Of a stretch of DNA of 64,000 bases, positions 53,846 to 64,000 are shown piece by piece; the first letter of the stretch is position 1; the number at the start of each line of letters is the position of its first letter. The notes beneath the pieces were generated by a model. It was not told the origin of the DNA. It did not search any database and saw only the letters and a list, made by a program, of their open reading frames with translations. The stretch covers positions 3,410,001 through 3,474,000 of the forward strand of contig JAJTTP010000002.1 in assembly GCA_023313575.1 (NCBI GenBank), written 5' to 3'. A program made the position numbers and the translations under genes. This DNA is from Eutypella sp. D-1. Taxonomy: Eukaryota > Ascomycota > Sordariomycetes > Xylariales > Diatrypaceae.

Positions 53846-56555
53846 CATAGCCAGGATGCCGTGAAATGAGTTACGGCAAAAATGCAATATATTCAAAAGA
53901 AAAGAACAAAAGGCCAGCAGTTTCCAGTGCTGGGAAGATATGCCGTGTCAGGATGGTTACCTGTCTGGTGAATGAAAATCATCGATGTCCCGGAGCTCAT
54001 TAGCTCATGTTCGTATCTTGGATCTAGACGTCGTCCTCATCCTACCGAGTTTGGGAAGGAATCCTGACCATCTGGGATTAGATCTCACGCTGACTAGTCC
54101 AAGCAAGCTTACCTACCTAGCCCCCCTAATGCGAGAATTTGTCATTCTCTCTCCGCTTGCCGCACCTTAAACTGTACAAGCAGGCCTGCGCGGCTATGAT
54201 GATTCTGGCGGCTTGCTTACCCCTGGCATGGTTCGTGGGGATGTATGTTCGTCAAGCAGGATCCTTCAAGCCAGGCGGGCCGGCATATCTTACTTACTCT
54301 AGAGTAGACCCCCCCCTGCCATATATGGATATACATAGCCAACCGAGACCCCACGGGAATTCATTCGATCAACGAACGGGGGGCCGGTTGACAAATCTTT
54401 GTTGTCGAGCGAGCCTCCTCTCACTCCCCCCCCCCCCTTTTCCTCGTGGAGAGAACCCCGGCACAGATAAGATCGCAAAATATTAACCCAACTACGGAGT
54501 ATGGGCGCCGCCCCCAAAAATCTTACTCCCGGAAGTTGAAGTGCAGATTCACCCTTTACTTAATCAGATCTCTTGGCATGTGGCGGGGCAAAACGTCATC
54601 TTCTGATCGTGATCATGATCGGGGGGGGGGGGGGCGGTGGCTCAAATTATGTGCACTTCTGGTGCGAGTGACGACGACTAGTCTAGAGTGCCACTCATGA
54701 CCGGCAGCCCCTACCCAGGTATATGGGATCCATATCGGCGAGAATGCATTCAAGCTTTCTCCGCTGAGTCTTGTCATGTAAGGCATACACGACATAACCG
54801 AGATGCATGGAGTGTGGCTGTCATCTTCCTTGACCCTATAAAGTCTTACAATGCATGGGATAGCCCCCCCCCCCCCCCCAGAGCTCTGTGCAACATCACC
54901 AGATAACCCTACTGGCTGGCTGATCCTATTTTATGCTACCCACTGCGGCTGCTCTCCTAAGACTACGGTACCATTCACCCTCCGAAACTCCGTAGCACCA
55001 AGGCCGAGACATCAGTACTGTATATCGGTTGCTCTAGGCAGATGTGGTATTGTCGTCGAATTAGGGTATGCTCTGTGCGACTGCCGATGGGGACGCTATT
55101 TCAGGTTGTCCCCTCCAATCAAAGTGGAATGTACGGAGTCTACCGATATATCTCTGTTTCCAACGACTTCAACTGCCCTGTCCCAAAAAGGGTTGTCAAG
55201 AACGATGTCTTGACACTTAGGCTAAACTCTCTCTCTCTCTCTTTTATCTCGCTTCCTCTTCAACTTTCGAGGGAACGAACATGACCGGCGCTTGCCATGA
55301 TTTGAGTTTCTATCCTATTATACTAGGAGTGTCGTAAGCCTTGAACTTACTGCTTACTTCTAACTTATGTAACTAGAGAGCTGTCAGATCCTAGCCGCCG
55401 GACGCGATGTAGTAATCGCTACAGCAGATCTATAGCCACTATCACCACCTACCTGGCAAGCGGGTACCGAACCCCCTGGTCCTACCCCAGACTTTTTTGC
55501 ACCTTAACCGATACCCGCCCATTGTTCCTTACTACCTACCACTACTACATCACTCAGCTTACACTCGCGTGCTCACCGTGCAACCCACGTGGGGATCGCC
55601 GCTACGGAGGCTTGCTTCGCTCTAATATCTAGGTAGGAATTCCAAGTCACCCGATGGGGAATCATAACTCCTGCTGTCAGCGTATGTCTTGTACGGCCGG
55701 AAGTGTAGGTAGTTGACGAGCTACAGGGTTTATCTCGCTGATTGTAGCCCGTTATGGCCTGCGGGAAGCCTAGCTAGGTTATGCCGGTGGTCGTCTTGGA
55801 TAAATGAGTTATCGAATGCCGTGCTGGCAAACCCATGTCGGCTGATGGGACGGAGAAAGAGCAGGCTATTCCATCATGAAGTCAGCCTTTCCGCTGGTCC
55901 TGCTCTGTGAGTGGTTGGTGCGAAGGCCGCGAGCACTTGCTTCCTCGGCTGCAGTATACAGTCGACGTATCGAGCGCATCATGACAAATACTTCATCGGA
56001 TCAGCACAGGGCACGATGAAGGTATTACCGATATTTCAGCGCTTGATACCAGATTTCGGGGGGCCTATGGGTTATTGGTGGCTTTTCTTAGTCAGTTGCT
56101 TGTGTCTGAGAAGGATTCCTATCAGATTCGACCAGGCTGGTATCTGATCGTTTGTTGCCAACTTTCCTCATGCAGCTAGTTTACTTTCATGTCATGATGA
56201 TGATCAGCCTCGTCTTAGAGTTCCTGCTGTGGCATGTATCTTGCTTTATTGTTTGCCGGAACGCTACAGCAGGAAGCATGGGAAGGGAGATGAGAGAGGG
56301 AGACGCAATACCTTCGTGATGAATGCGTAAGCTCTGTACTACTTACGCCCTTATACAGAGCCTCGGCATTGCATTCAAGCATATTTGGTCAAGAGTCACA
56401 GATATCTATATAAACCCCCGGGGTCCTATTCTAGATTGTCTCCCAGGACAGCGTGATATCGTATAACATTCAGAACAGACCGCTGTTGGACTCCAGACCA
56501 TTATATTCACAATACACAAGATTATAGGGACTTCCAGCCAACTTTACTTCCATTG
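53846..56555. other. Intergenic, no gene recognised
   Basis: 2.7 kb without a convincing gene. Contains homopolymer tracts (C-run 54426-54437, G-run 54621-54634, C-run 54864-54879). Open frames of up to 120 codons lack family features. Confidence 0.55.
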
Positions 56556-57643
56556 ATGATGTATCCGTCTACTAAGACTGTGATAGAGGAGAAGGGGCCG
56601 AAGCGAGAGGTCCCGGGCTTTACCAAGTCAGAATCCCCAACGTCCTGGTCCCAAACTTCACAAACTGACTCTTCTCCAGGCGTGCTGGGGACCATGTGCT
56701 TCGTTACATACAGGCCTCATTCCTGTTCACCTGCAACGACTTCAAGGTCATACTGATCCCCCATACGCTCGTTGGCCTGCTACAAGCCTCGGCCGGCAGC
56801 GTGCTCACGTCGAACGAGTCCCCGTCGCTCCTCGCTATCTGGAAACGCCTACCCTACGTCGTGGCGTGGAACTGGCTGAACCTGTTGACCTTCAACCTGG
56901 CGAACCAGCGGACGGACGACAGTATCACCGAGGACCGCCTCAACAAGTCCTGGCGACCCATCGCCTCGGGGCTCATCAGCCAGGCCGAGGCCCGACGCTG
57001 GCTACTGGCCCTCATTCCCGCCGGACTCGGCATCAGTCTCCTGATGGGCGCCGCGACCGAGACCCTGCTCATGCTCGTCATGACCTGGATGTACAACGAC
57101 ATCGGCGGCGGCAGCGACAACTTCATCACCCGCAACGGCCTCAACGGCCTGGCCTTCGCCCTGCATAACTACGGGTCGACGAAGATCGCGGCGAACGACC
57201 CCGCGCTCGGGTACGGGTACGGGGACGCGAATACCGAGACGGTGCTCAATCGTACGGCGGGCTCCTGGCTCGTCATCATTGGCTGCATCGTCTTCACCAC
57301 GCTCCAGGTCCAGGACCTACCGGACATGGCGGGCGACGGCGAGCGCGGCCGCAAGACGATCCCGCTCGTGTTCGGCGAGTGGCCGTGCCGCGTCAGCATC
57401 GCCGTCAACGTCGTCCTCTGGTCCCTCGTCGGCGTTCTCTTCTGGAGGCTCCAGCACAACAGCCCCGTCCCCTGCACTTTGCTTCTGGCCGTGGGCGCGG
57501 CGGTCGCCCTGAGGGTTCTGCTGTTCAGGAATGTCCCCTCTGACGAGCGCACGTACAAGCTCTGGTGTCTCTGGCTGGCTTTGGTGTACTCCCTGCCTTT
57601 CGTGTATAGTTTGGTAAACCCACCTATGAACTTTCTACGCTGA
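56556..57643 (+). CDS. UbiA-superfamily membrane prenyltransferase or terpene cyclase
   Basis: Two exons (56556..56626, 56680..57643) around a 53-bp intron with a CTGAC branch site give 344 aa. Several hydrophobic helices are visible. Motif 1 is NLANQRTDDSITEDRLNKSW, containing the N-x-x-x-D of UbiA enzymes plus further acidic residues. Motif 2 is QDLPDMAGDGERGRKTIPLV, the D-x-x-D-x-x-x-D Mg-diphosphate site. Between them lies YNDIGGGSDNFITRN. These are binding sites for an isoprenyl diphosphate in the membrane. The layout recalls fungal UbiA proteins such as the bergamotene synthase of fumagillin biosynthesis, so either prenyl transfer or cyclisation is possible. The O-methyltransferase downstream on the same strand suggests a small metabolic locus. 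The ATG at 56559 could also start. Confidence 0.85.
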
Positions 57644-59236
57644 GAGGATGGGAAATGGGTGGAGTAGGAGCTCGATTTGTGATTTTGAAGATCGAGTTTT
57701 TATATAAACAACTGAGCGAAGCAAGGCTGAAAAGTCAACTAAGTCGCATTTGTTTCTTCTCTAGTATCTATGTAGACTAAAGGGCAAGAGCCGTAATCAA
57801 CGTGGTTATCGCCGACTTCAGACTTGCAAAGCTTTAAATTTGAATGGGTGATCGCATGCAACTAGGAGGCTAACGTCCGTGAAACGCAGCTGACCAACAG
57901 AGCCTATATTCGCAAAACCAAGCTTGAACTTCACATGTTGATGGAAGAGGATCGGATCCAGACCTCTGGGTAGCGTGATTCCCCCGCAGTCCAGCCAGGC
58001 ATACCTATTAAGTTTAGAAGAGCGGAAGTGCCCACTGTCACCGACAGACCTTTGTTCTTTACCTTGCCGATTGACCGTCTATAAGATTCTCCATCTCAAA
58101 AAGTTTACTAGTAGTAAAGACTCGCCAATAGGTACCAGAGCTAGGAAAAGCTGAGTTTTCGAGGACATGGAAGCATGGACGCTAGAAGTATAAACACTTG
58201 CGTGGCACGAACGGTATAACAAAACGACGGAGGAACTGAATACGTTGAAGGACTTAGGGGCAAGGGGGTCACTAGATCACTGACAAGGAGCTAGGTAGTT
58301 GCGTAGCTTCAATACAATATCAGGACGTCTGGTATCCAACATTTTCGGGGCGAGATTCCCGACTCGCAACCTACCGTATCCCACAAAGCTCGTGTAATAC
58401 CTTTTAATAAGGGATCTTCCGTCGTAGTCGATATTAATGCAGCCCCCCCGTAACACACGCGAACGGTATCCGGGCTTTGTAGGACAGGCATGGTGAGAAG
58501 CGGGCAATGGGCGCGCTTAAGTGTCTTGGTGAAGCAATTTATGGTGCCCTTATATAAGAGATAAAATAGGGTCCCACATATTAAATCACCGGTGAATGGA
58601 AAGGAAAATCATGGTGATAGAAAATATGGGCCATCATATAAATTACGTATATTGCCTAAGCGCCTGGGACTCCAAGATTAACACCCATGTTAGATATGAC
58701 ATTATATTCCTGAGGTGAATAAATATATTGACTCGTTACTCGATGATGTGGTTTTGGTCCCTATCGTAGTCCATTGAATCTTATGAGCATTCACGACGGC
58801 GGGTATGCAATACCCCGTCACAAGGGGGCACATGGCCTCAAGTTCCCTCTAGATAGGGGGATGACGGGAGGGTAGGCAGAATTGAAGAGGTTCACAGTGG
58901 GAAGCGGGAGTTCGTCATCCTCGGGTAGGGTAGGGACCTTGCAGCTAGATCACGCATTCATTTACGGCTTGTGCATCCGTGGACTTGTTTGCTAACTGCG
59001 TAGCGACAGCAAGGGGTAGAAGTCATTTGCTATCGACTCCGCTTCTGTTATAACTTCTTACCTAGAGCCGAACGGCCGGGACTTGAAAAATATAAGCAAT
59101 GATATCTATAAGACATGTCTATTTCAGCGCTCGTGTTGGAAGACTCCTCCCCCCGAAAGTGAGCCCATAGCTTATCCCCTTCCGAGTCATTTTTCTACCA
59201 GTTCTACTCGGTCAAGTACATTGCACTGAGGTTACG
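57644..59236. other. Intergenic between UbiA-type gene and O-methyltransferase
   Basis: 1.6 kb with no recognised gene, RNA or repeat. It holds the 3' flank of the UbiA-type gene and the promoter of the O-methyltransferase gene. Confidence 0.55.
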
Positions 59237-60661
59237 ATGGGGGAAACAAGTGAGGCAGTGGAAATCATTAACAGGCTGAACGGAGTGGCAGGGAAACTGG
59301 ACTCGGAGCACGATGAAAGGGCCAGAAAGGAGGCGATCCAGCTGTGCAGAAACTTGATAACAAGACTCGAGAAGCCCGAAAACACAGCTGTCGACCTGGC
59401 ATTTTCAGTGAGTGCATAACCTGTCCAGTGGATTAGCCTTTTGCGGCGTGAACTGACAGCCATTGATAGCCGTTTATATCCATAGCGGCGAGGATTGCTG
59501 TCGGGCTCAACCTTTTCAGGCATATCGCAAACAGTCGTGGCTCGATTACGTCAGAGGAGCTGGCTTCGCTATCGGGTGGCGAAGAATTGCTCATAGGTAT
59601 GATACAGATGAAACCCAAATTATAGAGTTATACCAAAGGCTAATGAGACACCAGTGCGAACTTTGAGACCTCTGGCAGCGACGGGGTTCGTTCGGGAGGT
59701 AGCTGAGAAAGCATGGGCGGCTACCAGTGTGACTAGGGCCATGGCAACAGAGGAGATTGCCGCTGGGCACAGAATGCTGTAGGTTATTTGCCTCTAGTGA
59801 TTCTTGACGGGACTACTACTGACCAATACCTCAGAGGAGAAATGGTGGTTGGAGCGGCGAACAAAGCACCGAAATACCTGAAAGAGGCCGGCTATCACTG
59901 TCCTACTGACCCCCATGACGGGCTTATGCAGTACGCGTTCCAGACGAAGTTGACCACGTTCGAGCTGTTCAGCTCCATGCCTTCCGTGCTGAGAGACTTC
60001 AACGCCTTCATGGGGAATACGATGGGCGCAAGGAACTACTGGGTAGACTGGTTCCCGGTTCATGAGCGGCTGCTCGAAGGGGCGGACCGGGAGTCTGCAC
60101 TTCTTGTGGACGTTGGTGCTGGGAAAGGCCACGACTTGTTGGCCTTTCGGGAGAAGTACCCGTGTCAGGGCCGCTTGGTTCTTCAGGATTTGGAACAGAT
60201 TACCAGTGGCATTAGAGACATAGACCCCGCCATCGAGCTCATGGCGTACGACTTCTTTACCGAACAGTTGGTTCAAGGTAATCCGAACGCCTACATTCAA
60301 CCAGATCAGATCATACAGAGTCCCGCTGACACTCAAGGCAGGCGCACGCTGCTACTTCTACCATCACATCCTGCACGACTGGTCGGACGAGAAATGCCTG
60401 AAGATACTGGAACAGGTCAAGAGGGCTATGAAGCCGGGCTATTCCAGGCTCTTGATTCATGAGATGATCGTCCCAGAGCAAGGCGCATCTACCTTTCATG
60501 CCATGTTGGATATGACCATGATGGCTTTCAATGCTGGCATGGAACGTACGGAGAAGCAGTGGCGGGTATTACTTGAGAATGCCGGTCTGTGGGTGATCAA
60601 GGTGTGGGAGCCCTTGGAGGAGGACGCAGACGGGATTGTGGAAGCAGTTCTCGAGGGATGA
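59237..60661 (+). CDS. Plant-type (caffeate-like) class I O-methyltransferase
   Basis: Five exons (59237..59407, 59470..59596, 59655..59778, 59835..60277, 60342..60661) give 394 aa, the usual length. The N-terminal dimerisation domain shows ISIARIAVGLNLFRHIA-like winged helix sequence with SGGEELLIVRTLRPLAATGF. The SAM site is LLVDVGAGKGHDLLAF, followed by LVLQDLEQI and the signature YHHILHDWSDEKCLKIL, where His of HILHDW is the expected catalytic base, then LLIHEMIVP. It methylates a hydroxyl on a small molecule in the cytosol; the substrate is unknown. Neighbouring UbiA-type enzyme suggests a terpenoid or meroterpenoid, by inference only. The last intron uses the second of two close AGs; only that one keeps the GARCYFYHH frame. 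Confidence 0.92.
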
Positions 60662-61472
60662 CGCGTTGTTGATTATATTTGAATTACCTTGTTTAAGTTA
60701 AACTATCTAGTCCCAAGGTTCGGCTCCATCAAGGTTAGAGTTATTATGAAGCGTCAGAAAGACTCTTTGATATACAACAACATCGAAATAAGTTAACCTC
60801 AAGGTTGGAAGTTAGAGCTAGATGATGTTTGTAAACGATATCTGGATTATCTGGATATAATACGATACATACTTAGGTACTTACACGTAGGTACTTACGT
60901 AATGTAGGTAGGTACGAAGTTACTTTCGTTCACGGGGATCTCCCCACTATAAGTACAAACACTCATGCCCCCGTACCCCCACTAACCGCTAAACCATTAA
61001 GGCAATTGTTCTTGTTTACTTTCCACTTGATCGACCACTTACAGCACATCTTTCACGACCCGTTCATCTATTTTCGTAAAGTAAACATTCACAAATCTCA
61101 CCTTCCAACGCGACTAGACCAGACCGAGTACCACTCTTGACCCCCTCTTGACCATACCTAAGTACTGTGTGCAGTAAATCGCAGACCGCAAACTACAAAC
61201 CACTTTCAAAAATTCGATTACCCAGCTTTATTTTAGCACAGTTTTCCAGCTTGTGTCTCTGTAACTCCACGACTTCCTTGTTATATTGGAAATACCCTTG
61301 GATAATTGTTCCTTGAAGTTTTCTTCTACCATTAAGCAAAACACGTTAAGCACATTAAGCACATAAATAGCTTCCCTATCGACTAAGGTCGATTGATATC
61401 TCTGGTCATTCAGCAATTCTCTTCTTCCCTCCAAAGTCAAGGCGCGTCCCGACGCGTGACGGATGCCTCAAC
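60662..61472. other. Intergenic, promoter of the coiled-coil gene
   Basis: 0.8 kb with TAGGTACTTAC repeats near 60875-60920. No gene recognised; likely includes a 5' leader of the gene starting at 61473. Confidence 0.55.
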
Positions 61473-64000
61473 ATGGAGTCGAAGAATAGTCGCTACCAAT
61501 CTCGCATCCTTAGAGAGATGCATCAGAATACTGAGAATCCCTTCAACTCTCCCCCTTCATCTACCGGTTCCCATGGGACCGTCACTATGACCTCTAACAT
61601 ATCACTTGGTCCCGAGGGCGAATCAACGCGCCGCTTCGATGATGAGTCTCTTCGCCTACCCGCACAACCTTCACGCCAAGAGGGTAAACCTTCCCAATCT
61701 ATGCCATACAACATCAACACATCAGTCCTAGGTCGTACCTTTCCTGAATGGAAAGGATTAAATTCTGATGCCCCCGAGCAAGAACCTACTGAAGACATTT
61801 ACAATGTAACTAGCGACAACATCACTTACGACCTTGGCACCAAGGAGAATATCCCTCCGACGTCATCAACACTTGCATCTCCCACAGATATTAAGAGCGC
61901 TAAAGCTACCAAGGTAAGAAGTTTTTTTTTCTCTTTTCTTTCTTATTCTTTTCTCTTCACCCCCATCTCAACACGTGCTGAAGGGAGCAGCATGTTCACT
62001 TCCTTACACCCGGCTCCTCTAAATCCCCTGGGTTCCTTCCCCCTCACTTTCACTGGACTTCCGCTTCTCGCTCTCGCATGCCTTGTCGGCTGGGACCTAT
62101 TGCTAGACCACTTCATCAACCGAGACGAGCCTTGCTGTCAGGTGGTGGGCCCTATCTACACTGTAGGCGATCCCGACCACAGACTGCGACAGCTCTACAG
62201 ACAACACCATCAACGCCAGCTGTACCGGCAACGGCAGCGCAGCCACCATCTGGTGTCACGACTTGGCAACATATTTCCAACGCTCTGTCACCTGACATTT
62301 GGGAAGTAGCTGGAGGCATATCAACCAAACCTACCACCCAACCCCGTCGTCCGCCGCAAGGTTAGGCCTCTTGCAGCTTACCGTCTCGGGGCAGCGCTGG
62401 GCTGGTAGGCCATCAAGTGACCTTGAGTCGTGCAAGAAGCAATTCCAGGGCCACGAGCCGCGATAGATCAAGCACTTCTCTGGGGGTCTCCTGGCCGGAA
62501 CCGCATGGCACTTGTCGCCGTCCTAATTGTCATTTATGTAGTCATACAAATGAACCGGACTTCGCTCACACTTCTTATTCGCAGGCTACCGCTCAAAAGT
62601 CTCAAGGGCATTCCACATCTGCTGGTGCTTATAAGGGCCCTTACCTTCACAGACGCTCCAGGATGCAGCCTACAGTCGAGGATGAAATCGAACCCTCTAC
62701 AATAGGCCGAACAGCGGGCTTGGATCGCAACGAGGGTGGTGCAAAGGGTCAAAGAACGCCTCGTACAGCGTCTAGCCCCGTTGCTGCCAACCGTTCAAAA
62801 CCTCGTCGAGGAAATGTCACAACACTACTCGAGACTCTCAAGTCAGCCCAAAGCCACGAAGCCGAAAAGGCAGATGCGCCTGCCGAGACCCCGTCCCAAA
62901 AACCTGCACCGCGTAGCCAGCGTTTTCCACCCCCGGTCGCCAACGCTGCTACGTCCCGAATGGATCGGCGCCATAACCTTAGTCACATGAGCATGGGAAC
63001 GCCGAACCATACTGCTCACTCTTTCTTCCTGCCGAACCTTACACACATGAACGACTTCATCTCCGGGACCTTGAGGCTGTCCTCGATGAAGAATGGAATG
63101 CCCGTTTTTGTCAAGCATGGCAAGGTCCACGACCGTGAGTCTAAGAGGTCGCCTGATCATCACGTCGAAATCGAAGCTGTTGCTGTGCCGGAAGATGAGG
63201 AGAAGATCTTCGTGTCCTTGGATAAGATCAAGGAAGAGATCCAGGCGCTTAAAGAGCACGACGATTTGGTTTCTCAGCAGGCCGAAACACTGCAGCAGGA
63301 AGTAGCTGAGCTGCAAATCCAAGTTGCTAAATACAAATCGCGAAAGGACAGTGCGATTGGCTCCGACTCGGAAAGTTCTGTCATTGATCATTTGAATACA
63401 CAAAAGTCGCGACTGGAGGACCAGGTCGCCTCACTCCAGTCTCGCCTGGACCAAGCAAATCGCAAGATCAGCATCAACGAGATTCACAGCGAATCCTACA
63501 AGACGGAGCGCGACGAGGCCCTTGAAAAGATCAAGCGCCTTGAATCAGAGCTCAACGGAGCTCGAGAGCAGCTCGAGGCATTCCAGGACGAGAACACGCG
63601 CGACTTCCGCAATGCCGAGTTAGAAAACGGTTCATTACGCACGGACAACAATGCATTGCGAGCTCAGCACAAGTCACTATTGGAGGAGAATCAGTCACTG
63701 CGCGCACACAATGAGGCTATGAGCCAACAGCAGTCGAGATTGCAGCAAGAACTCAAGGACGTGCGGGAGCAGCTCCGATCGACAGAGAAGGAACTTGAAA
63801 CTGTCAGCGACGAGTACAAGACCGTCCTGGAAGAGAACGCGTTATTGCAGCAGGATAACAAGAGCCTTGAGCGCCACAACGACAAGTATTTCAATGACAA
63901 CAAAGCTCTCCAGCAGAAGAATTCGCTACTTGAGCGACGCGTGCATGACCTACAGGACGATAATGCCAAGCTTAACGAGCTGTTCGATGCAGCAAACGCT
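61473..64000 (+). CDS. ppc89: Long coiled-coil protein, probable spindle-pole-body protein Ppc89-like (3' end outside window)
   Basis: Exon 1 is 61473..61913 and exon 2 runs from 62585 past the window edge; both are in phase 0 around a 671-bp intron. At least 619 residues are visible. The first ~240 are polar and disordered. Then come SFFLPNLTHMNDFISGTLR and GMPVFVKHGK, resembling the segment before the coiled coil in Ppc89/Cep57-type spindle-pole proteins. From about 63200 to the edge is a continuous heptad-rich coiled coil (for example LEDQVASLQSRLDQ, KIKRLESELNGAREQLE). Ppc89 anchors the septation scaffold Sid4 at the spindle pole body in fission yeast. Another coiled-coil cytoskeletal protein is possible, because the diagnostic C-terminus is missing. 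An extra exon may hide in the long intron. Confidence 0.55.

Noticed and set aside
54139..56147. Several open frames of 60-120 codons between the IQM-like gene and the UbiA-type gene
   Set aside because: They lack motifs, splice partners and codon bias, and several run through homopolymer tracts.

Overview
This window comes from a filamentous ascomycete, most likely a Sordariomycete. The evidence is short GT-AG introns of about 50-90 bp, CTGAC-like branch points, an intact highly reducing polyketide synthase (PKS), fungal-only protein families, and a retrotransposon block that looks destroyed by repeat-induced point mutation (RIP). The genus cannot be fixed from the sequence alone. Exon structures below were joined by hand; for every complete multi-exon gene the summed exon length is divisible by three.

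Left arm (1-5.2 kb): the 3' part of a SPRY-domain gene, then a PGAP4-like Golgi glycosyltransferase gene, then 2 kb without a recognisable gene. From 5250 to 19198 lies one nested retrotransposon block. The host is an old Ty1/Copia-type element on the minus strand, with 201/202-bp LTRs and a 4-bp ATTC target duplication. Three later insertions of a 414-439 bp LTR family sit inside it: a full-length Ty3/Gypsy-type element (7403-14280, 428-bp LTRs, AATTT duplication) and two solo LTRs (GTTAT and TCTTT duplications). Nearly all C/G has decayed to T/A, and the remaining C is mostly in CpG.

Middle (19.7-37.2 kb): a candidate polyketide gene cluster abutting the transposon block. It holds two paralogous P450s on the minus strand with a SAM methyltransferase between them on the plus strand, a seven-helix fungal rhodopsin-domain membrane protein on the minus strand, and a 2562-residue PKS (KS-AT-DH-CMeT-ER-KR-ACP) on the plus strand. 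A plausible route is that the PKS builds a reduced, C-methylated chain that the P450s and methyltransferase then decorate. No release enzyme, regulator or transporter is visible. The second P450 lacks the usual I-helix acid-alcohol pair.

Right arm (38-64 kb): mostly housekeeping genes. These are an extended APC/C subunit CDC26, TFIID subunit TAF2 (dead M1 peptidase fold), a SAS4-type chromatin protein, an IQ-motif (IQM-like) protein, and at the window edge a coiled-coil protein resembling the spindle-pole-body protein Ppc89. Between the last two sits a UbiA-superfamily membrane enzyme next to an O-methyltransferase, possibly a second small metabolic locus. Intergenic DNA here carries repeated copies of the palindrome ACCTAGGT.
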